Shown one piece after another: positions 41,824 through 45,975 of a stretch of 45,975 nucleotides of DNA. Under the pieces are notes generated by a model. That model ran no database searches. It had not been told where the DNA came from and saw only the letters and a program-made list of their open reading frames with translations. Source of the stretch: Actinotalea ferrariae. Its GTDB lineage: Bacteria > Actinomycetota > Actinomycetes > Actinomycetales > Cellulomonadaceae. The position numbers and the translations under genes are program-made. The stretch's first letter is position 1, and each line of letters starts with the position of its first letter. The DNA is taken from NCBI RefSeq assembly GCF_019733465.1, contig NZ_JACVQL010000081.1:1-45975 (forward strand), in the 5' to 3' direction.

Positions 41824-42765
41824 TCAGCCGCGCAGCTGGCGGCGCGCGGCCCGCAGGACGAGCCCGAGGACCCAGGCGCCGCCCGCCCAGCTCGCGGTGA
41901 GCATGCTGCGCCGGGCCGTGGTGCGCCGTCGGCCGCGGAACTCGCGCACGGGCCAGCCCACCTCGCGCGCGTGCCGGCGCAGGCGCGCGTCCGGGTTGAT
42001 CGCCACCGGGTGGCCGACGGAGGAGAGGATCGCGACGTCGTTGGTGGAGTCGCCGTAGGCGTAGCACCGCGAGAGGTCCAGGCCCTCCTGCCGCGCGAGC
42101 GTCGCCACCGCGCTCTCCTTCGCGCGGCCGTGCAGCAGGTCGCCCACGAGGCGGCCGGTGTAGAAGCCGTCCCTGTGCTCGGCGACCGTGCCGAGCGCCC
42201 CCGTCACGCCGAGCCGGCGGCCGATGAGCTCGCCGATCTCGACCGGGCTCGCGGTGATGATCCACACCTGGTGCCCGGCCTCAAGGTGCCGGTTGAGGAG
42301 GGCCTGGGTGCCCGCGAAGATGCGGAGCGAGAGCACCTCGTCCCAGATCTCCTCGCCGATCGCGGCGATCTCCGCGACCGACTTGCCCGCGACGATCGAG
42401 AGGCCGCGGGAGCGCACCTCGTCGATCTGCTCGGCGTCCTCGCCGAAGAGCAGGTACTTGGCCTGGATGAACGCGAAGCGCACGAAGTCGCGATAGCCGA
42501 AGAACCCGCGCCGGCGCAGGCCCACGGCCAGGTGGAACGCGCTCGCGCCGCGGATGATCGTGTTGTCGAGGTCGAAGAACGCCGCGACGCCGCCCACCGG
42601 CCGGTCGGACGCGGGGGCGTCCTCGTGCCGTGTCGTCGGGCTCGTCGAGAGGTGGTGGTGGGCCGCCGCGGCCGCCTGCCCGGACTCGACCTCGGAGGGC
42701 ACGCCGGACGCGTCGGGCGGGAGCGCCACGTCCGGTGCGCCGACGGAGGGAGTCGGCTCTGCCAC
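41824..42765 (-). CDS. HAD-IB family phosphatase (SerB-like)
   Basis: 313 residues. The haloacid-dehalogenase nucleophile motif FFDLDNTIIRGAS (about 63-75) follows a disordered Ala/Pro/His-rich N-terminus of about 60 residues. Motif II is ITASPVE, the lysine motif is HGRAKESAVATLA, and motif III YAYGDSTNDVAILSSVGHPVAINPD is complete. The C-terminal hydrophobic stretch (about 285-305, SWAGGAWVLGLVLRAARR) could be membrane-associated. Related to M. tuberculosis SerB1 (Rv0505c), a neighbour there of the glutaredoxin-like gene, as here. GTG start at 42765 with TACAGT 6 bp upstream. Substrate not proved to be phosphoserine. Confidence 0.9.
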   Translation of the reverse strand: MAEPTPSVGAPDVALPPDASGVPSEVESGQAAAAAHHHLSTSPTTRHEDAPASDRPVGGVAAFFDLDNTIIRGASAFHLAVGLRRRGFFGYRDFVRFAFIQAKYLLFGEDAEQIDEVRSRGLSIVAGKSVAEIAAIGEEIWDEVLSLRIFAGTQALLNRHLEAGHQVWIITASPVEIGELIGRRLGVTGALGTVAEHRDGFYTGRLVGDLLHGRAKESAVATLARQEGLDLSRCYAYGDSTNDVAILSSVGHPVAINPDARLRRHAREVGWPVREFRGRRRTTARRSMLTASWAGGAWVLGLVLRAARRQLRG

Positions 42766-42771
42766 CCGGCC

Positions 42772-42793
42772 ACTGTAACGACTCCCCTAGGGT
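42772..42793. promoter_or_regulatory. Divergent leaderless promoters (HAD-IB and glutaredoxin genes)
   Basis: Minus strand: TACAGT at 42772-42777, 6 bp from the GTG at 42765. Plus strand: TAGGGT at 42788-42793, 7 bp from the ATG at 42801. The two genes' starts are only 35 bp apart, so their -35 regions must overlap the opposite promoter. Confidence 0.5.
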
Positions 42794-42800
42794 TGGCCTC

Positions 42801-43070
42801 ATGGGTGGTCAGGCCGACGAGCGGGTGGTCCTCTACGTCCGCGAGGGCTGCCACCTGTGCGAGGCCGCGCGCGACGTCGTCGTCCCGCTCGCGGCCGAGG
42901 CGGGCACGCGCGTGCGCGAGGTCGACATCGACGCGGGCCCCGATGCGGCCGAGCTGACGGACCGGTACGGCGAGCTCGTGCCCGTCGTCACGGTCGACGG
43001 CGTGCAGCAGGGCTACTGGCGGATCGACGCCGGGCGGGTGCGCCGGGCGCTCGCGGGCGGGCGCGGATGA
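42801..43070 (+). CDS. Glutaredoxin-like protein
   Basis: 89 residues, thioredoxin fold of the short glutaredoxin-like (DUF836) type. Active site CHLC in YVREGCHLCEAARDVVVPL, cis-proline segment LVPVVTVDGVQQGYW. Shares its last bases with the rex start (ATGA overlap), so it is co-translated with that redox regulator. Confidence 0.9.
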   Translation: MGGQADERVVLYVREGCHLCEAARDVVVPLAAEAGTRVREVDIDAGPDAAELTDRYGELVPVVTVDGVQQGYWRIDAGRVRRALAGGRG

Positions 43071-43708
43071 CCGCTCGGCCCGTGCCCGCGTCCACCGTGG
43101 CGCGGCTGCCCATCTACCTGCGCGCGCTCGAGCAGCTGGCCGACGGCGGCGTCGAGCGCACGTCGTCCGGCGAGCTCGCGGAGCTCGCGGGCGTGGGGCC
43201 GGCGCAGCTGCGACGCGACCTGTCGTTCCTCGGCTCGCACGGCGTCCGGGGCGTCGGGTACGACGTCGAGCACCTGCAGGCGCAGGTGGCCGCGGCCCTC
43301 GGCGTCACGGGCGACCTCGCCGTCGTCATCGTCGGCATCGGCAACCTGGGCCACGCGCTCGCCAACTACGTCGCGGGCGCGGGCAAGGGGTTCCGCGTCG
43401 CGGCGCTCGTCGACGCGGTCCCCGAGGTGGTCGGCACGACGGTCGCCGGGCTCGTCGTCGAGCACGGGCGCGACCTCGAGGCCATCGTCCGGCGCGAGCG
43501 CGCGACGCTCGCGGTGCTCGCGACGCCGGCCGACGTCGCGCAGGAGCTGTGCGACCGGCTCGTCGCGAGCGGCGTGACGGGGATCCTCACGTTCGTCCCG
43601 CGCGTGCTCCAGGTGCCCGACGGCGTCGACCTCCGCTCGGTCGACCTCGCGACCGAGCTGCAGATCCTCGCCTTCCACGAGCGCCGCAAGGACGCCGCCC
43701 GGGGGTGA
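43067..43708 (+). CDS. rex: Redox-sensing transcriptional repressor Rex
   Basis: 213 residues. N-terminal winged helix TVARLPIYLRALEQLADGGVERTSSGELAELAGVGPAQLRRDLSFLGSHGVRGVGYDVEHL and C-terminal Rossmann domain VVIVGIGNLGHALANY (GxGxxG) with the domain-swapped last helix ATELQILAFHERR. Senses the NADH/NAD+ ratio and represses respiration and fermentation genes. In streptomycetes rex leads into hemACD; here it ends at a strong terminator and yceI, so the haem genes are elsewhere or the operon is split. No clear Rex operator (TTGTGAA...TTCACAA) was seen upstream. Confidence 0.95.
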   Translation: MTARPVPASTVARLPIYLRALEQLADGGVERTSSGELAELAGVGPAQLRRDLSFLGSHGVRGVGYDVEHLQAQVAAALGVTGDLAVVIVGIGNLGHALANYVAGAGKGFRVAALVDAVPEVVGTTVAGLVVEHGRDLEAIVRRERATLAVLATPADVAQELCDRLVASGVTGILTFVPRVLQVPDGVDLRSVDLATELQILAFHERRKDAARG

Positions 43709-43728
43709 CGGGGCGCTCCCGGAGAGAC

Positions 43729-43840
43729 GGCTGTGCAGGCGCGGCCGTGCAGAGAGATGGCTGTGCCGGGGACATGGCTGTGCCGGGACACGGCTGTGCA
43801 GAGATCGCTGTGCCGGGACACGGCTGTGCCGGGACACGGC
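43729..43840. repeat. Degenerate tandem repeat, about 16-bp unit, eight copies
   Basis: Consensus GGCTGTGCCGGGACAC, with variants such as GGCTGTGCAGAGAT. The array ends inside the terminator stem, which itself begins with TGTGCC. Confidence 0.8.
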
Positions 43841-43874
43841 TGTGCCCCCTGCCAGGGGGCGGGCAGGGGGCACA
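43841..43874. terminator. Terminator between rex and yceI (both strands)
   Basis: Perfect 13-bp arms TGTGCCCCCTGCC / GGCAGGGGGCACA with an 8-base loop, between two convergent genes; it can serve both. Confidence 0.75.
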
Positions 43875-43923
43875 GGTCCGTGGGCGGGCAGAAGCCCGCT
43901 GGTGCGGCGGAGGCCGCGAGGGG

Positions 43924-44481
43924 TCAGGCCTTGATGGCCTCGATCTCGAGGGAGACCTTGACCTTGTCCGAGACCAGCACGCCGCCGGTCTCGAGCGCGG
44001 CGTTCCAGGTCAGGCCGAAGTCCTTGCGGGAGAACTCGGTCTTCGCCGAGAAGCCGAGGCGCGCGTTGCCGAACGGGTCGGTCGCCGCGCCGTTGAACTC
44101 GACCTCGAGCTCGACCTGCTTGGTCACGCCGTGGATGGTGAGGTCGCCGACGACGACGTACTCGTCGCCGCGGGCCTCGACCGCCGTCGACGTGAAGGTC
44201 CACGTCGGGAAGGCCTCGACCTCGAAGAAGTCAGCGCTCTTGAGGTGGCCGTCGCGGTTGGCGTCACGCGTGTCGACCGTGGCGGGGTCGAGCGTCGCGG
44301 TCACGGACGACGACGCGAGGTCCTCGCCGATCGTGATCGCGCCGTCGGTGATGGCGATCGTGCCGCGCGTCTTGGAGATGCCGGCGTGGCGCACCGTGAA
44401 CGACGCCGAGCTGTGCGACGCCTCGATGGTCCAGGTGCCGGTCGTGACGCCGGCGGGAAGGGTGGTGGTCGTGGTGCTCAT
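43924..44481 (-). CDS. YceI family protein
   Basis: 185 residues, lipocalin-like beta-barrel that binds an isoprenoid-type lipid. Typical: GTWTIEASHSSASFTVRHAGISKTRGTIAITDGAITIG, DTRDANRDGHLKSADFFEVEAFPTWTFTSTAVEARG, VGDLTIHGVTKQVELEVEFNG, ARLGFSAKTEFSRKDFGLTWNAALETGGVLVSDKVKVSLEIEAI. No signal peptide is seen, so this is the cytoplasmic actinobacterial form. The start has GAGGAGACAC. Divergent from a MarR gene with an operator-like palindrome between them; this pairing recurs in Actinobacteria and suggests the MarR protein controls it. Confidence 0.95.
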   Translation of the reverse strand: MSTTTTTLPAGVTTGTWTIEASHSSASFTVRHAGISKTRGTIAITDGAITIGEDLASSSVTATLDPATVDTRDANRDGHLKSADFFEVEAFPTWTFTSTAVEARGDEYVVVGDLTIHGVTKQVELEVEFNGAATDPFGNARLGFSAKTEFSRKDFGLTWNAALETGGVLVSDKVKVSLEIEAIKA

Positions 44482-44521
44482 GAGTGTCTCCTCTGTCGTG
44501 GCGATGTCGGACGATGCTCAT

Positions 44522-44550
44522 TTGGTTGAACCATCAAGCACCTCGTTGAT
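44522..44550. promoter_or_regulatory. Operator-like inverted repeats between yceI and marR
   Basis: GGTTGAACC (44524-44532) is a perfect palindrome. It is followed by ATCAA (44533-44537) and TTGAT (44546-44550), a second inverted pair. This AT-rich patch, unusual here, is where both promoters must lie. The likely binder is the MarR protein. Confidence 0.6.
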
Positions 44551-44642
44551 ATTTCTACTACACTCGGGGACGGGGCACAAGCGTTCGTCCGACATCCGTG
44601 ACACCGGGCGTGGGACGCTCGTCACAGACGGAGGGAGCCACC

Positions 44643-45158
44643 ATGACCACGACCGACGCCGCACCTCGCGCGGCCGTGCCCGACGAGTCCGGCGAGCCCG
44701 TGCGCTGGCTCACGGTCGAGCAGCAGCGGGCGTGGCGGTCGTACCTCTCGGGCACGGCCCGGCTCACCGAGGCCCTCACGCGACAGCTCGAGCAGGACGC
44801 GGGCCTCTCGCTCAGCGAGTACGAGATCCTCGTCCGCCTGTCCGAGACGGACGGCCGCACGCTCCGCATGTCCGAGCTCGCGTCGTCGCTCGTGCACTCC
44901 CGCAGCCGGCTGACGCACACCGTCTCCCGCCTCGAGCGCCGGGGCCTCGTGCGGCGCGAGAACTGCCTCGCCGACGGCCGCGGCGTGAACTGCGTCATGA
45001 CCGACGGGGGCTACGCGCTCCTCGTCGACACGGCTCCCGGTCACGTGCGCGCCGTGCGGGCGAACCTCGTCGACCTCCTCACCGACGACCAGATGCTCGC
45101 GCTCGGTGCCGCGATGGCGCGCATCGCCGAGGGGCCCGCCGACCCCGACGAGGGGTGA
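44643..45158 (+). CDS. MarR-family transcriptional regulator
   Basis: 171 residues from the ATG at 44643 (GGAGGGAG upstream; a longer reading from 44598 lacks a site). Winged-helix core: LEQDAGLSLSEYEILVRLSETDGRTLRMSELASSLVHSRSRLTHTVSRLERRGLVRRENCLADGRGVNCVMTDGGYALL, with the wing at DGRGVN. One cysteine in the wing (ENCLADGRGVNC has two) could in principle sense oxidation. Divergent from yceI, sharing the palindromic spacer. Confidence 0.92.
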   Translation: MTTTDAAPRAAVPDESGEPVRWLTVEQQRAWRSYLSGTARLTEALTRQLEQDAGLSLSEYEILVRLSETDGRTLRMSELASSLVHSRSRLTHTVSRLERRGLVRRENCLADGRGVNCVMTDGGYALLVDTAPGHVRAVRANLVDLLTDDQMLALGAAMARIAEGPADPDEG

Positions 45159-45203
45159 GCGGGCGCACACCCCGCACGTGACGGGGCATGCGCCGTCGTA
45201 CGG

Positions 45204-45209
45204 GACAAT
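45204..45209 (+). promoter_or_regulatory. Probable -10 element of the histidine phosphatase gene
   Basis: GACAAT, exactly 6 bp before the ATG at 45216; no ribosome site, so a leaderless message is likely. Confidence 0.5.
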
Positions 45210-45215
45210 CGACCC

Positions 45216-45878
45216 ATGCCGACGACCACCGTCCACCTCATGCGCCACGGCGAGGTGCACAACCCCGACGGCGTCCTCTACGGGCGGCTGACCGGGTTCC
45301 GCCTCTCCGAGCGCGGCGTGGCCATGGCCGAGCGCATGGCCGACCACCTCGCGGGTCGCGGACCGCTCGGCGAGGCCCGCCGCGACGTCGTGCACGTCGT
45401 CGCCTCGCCGCTCCAGCGCGCGCAGGAGACGGCGACGCCGATCGCGGCCGCGTTCGACCTGGACATCGCGACCGACGAGCGGCTCGTCGAGGCCGCGAAC
45501 CACTTCGAGGGGCGCACCTTCGGCGTGGGCGACGGGTCCCTGCGTCGGCCGGCGCACTGGCCGTACCTGTGGAACCCGTTCCGGCCGTCGTGGGGCGAGC
45601 CGTACCGCGAGCAGGTCGCGCGGATGCTCGCCGCCGTCGCCGCCGCGCGCGACGCAGCCAGCGGCCACGAGGCCGTCGTCGTCTCGCACCAGCTGCCGAT
45701 CTGGGTGACCCGGCAGTCCCTCGAGGGGCGGCGGCTGTGGCACGACCCGCGCAGGCGCGAGTGCTCGGTCGCGTCGCTGACGTCGCTGCACTACGACGGC
45801 GACCGCCTCACCGGGATCACGTACACCGAGCCCGCGGGCGACCTCCTGCCGCAGGCGAAGACGGTCCCGGGCGCCTGA
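45216..45878 (+). CDS. Histidine phosphatase family protein (phosphoglycerate-mutase fold)
   Basis: 220 residues. The catalytic RHGE signature is at residues 10-13 (HLMRHGEVHNPDGVLYGRLTGFRLSERG) and the second catalytic His is in VVVSHQLPIWVTRQ; Arg in ASPLQRAQETATPI completes the phosphate pocket. Substrate unknown. In mycobacteria and many Actinobacteria this gene opens the cytochrome c biogenesis cluster (thioredoxin-like ResA, CcdA, ResB, CcsB), which agrees with a start codon overlapping its stop (TGATG). Confidence 0.92.
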   Translation: MPTTTVHLMRHGEVHNPDGVLYGRLTGFRLSERGVAMAERMADHLAGRGPLGEARRDVVHVVASPLQRAQETATPIAAAFDLDIATDERLVEAANHFEGRTFGVGDGSLRRPAHWPYLWNPFRPSWGEPYREQVARMLAAVAAARDAASGHEAVVVSHQLPIWVTRQSLEGRRLWHDPRRRECSVASLTSLHYDGDRLTGITYTEPAGDLLPQAKTVPGA

Positions 45879-45975
45879 TGACCGGCCCGCTGCGCCCCGC
45901 CGACCCGCGCCACCCTGCCGGTGACGCCGATGCCCGGCGCCCTGCCGTCCGGCGCGGCGTCGCCGGGCGCGCGGT
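45878..45975 (+). CDS. Start of next gene, perhaps ResA/thioredoxin-like (cut by window edge)
   Basis: The ATG at 45878 overlaps the preceding stop by one base, and 32 codons are open to the edge (TGPLRPADPRHPAGDADARR...). The visible part is a disordered, basic Pro/Arg-rich tail with no diagnostic motif. The assignment to a cytochrome-c-biogenesis thioredoxin rests only on the usual gene order. Confidence 0.45.
   Translation, partial: MTGPLRPADPRHPAGDADARRPAVRRGVAGRA

Noticed and set aside
41800-41826. Three copies of a 9-bp unit (GCCCGTTCG) after the GH43 gene
   Set aside because: Too short to call a repeat array or terminator; noted only as a short direct repeat between convergent genes.

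Overview
The window is very GC-rich, gene-dense actinobacterial DNA. The gene families (disA-radA, the 32-residue ribosomal protein bS22, Rex, arabinose and arabinan catabolism) and the codon use suggest a Micrococcales bacterium of the Cellulomonas/Promicromonosporaceae kind. That placement is an inference from gene content, not a taxonomic result. Starts of the form TANNNT-N5-7-ATG/GTG, expected for leaderless mRNAs, are common here, as is usual in Actinobacteria.

Layout. 1-5435: DNA-repair block on the minus strand (mutY cut by the left edge, disA, radA), with a VOC protein and an unknown gene that is bracketed by two copies of the disA 3' end. 5517-9563: a TetR regulator, a two-gene ABC exporter with a clear operator, an unknown membrane protein and proC. 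9560-29991: a large L-arabinose block holding a LacI repressor, a ribulokinase-type kinase, araD, araA, two near-identical ChvE-type binding lipoproteins with a DeoR regulator between them, the MmsA/MmsB (GguA/GguB) transporter, then a second pentose/hexofuranose-type ABC operon with one binding protein, two permeases, two ATPases and its own LacI repressor. 30034-34240: Trk potassium uptake, an AcuC-type deacetylase, a small helix-turn-helix protein and bS22. 34486-41775: an arabinan/arabino-oligosaccharide locus (LacI, binding lipoprotein, two permeases, GH51, GH43). 41824-45975: HAD-IB phosphatase, glutaredoxin-like protein, Rex, YceI with a divergent MarR, a histidine phosphatase and the first codons of the next gene.

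How the genes work together. The GH43 lipoprotein would cut arabinan outside the cell, the MalFG-type transporter would import oligomers, and cytoplasmic GH51 would release L-arabinose. The ChvE/Mms and Ytf-like systems would import free sugars. AraA, the kinase and AraD would convert L-arabinose to D-xylulose 5-phosphate. Four copies of a LacI-type operator (ATGTGAGCG-NTAACAT) lie before the araBDA, deoR-chvE2-mms, Ytf-like and arabinan operons and tie them into one probable regulon. The arabinan operon also carries sites for its own LacI repressor.

The two sugar blocks interrupt what is in other Actinobacteria a conserved chain of housekeeping genes (proC, HTH gene, bS22, HAD-IB phosphatase, glutaredoxin). 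I found no CRISPR array, insertion sequence, rRNA or tRNA, and no defence or secondary-metabolite system. The most unusual features are the disA-end duplication, the duplicated DeoR/ChvE control module, the double-ATPase transporter operon, and an array of minisatellites and 97-bp hairpin repeats between 21671 and 22392.
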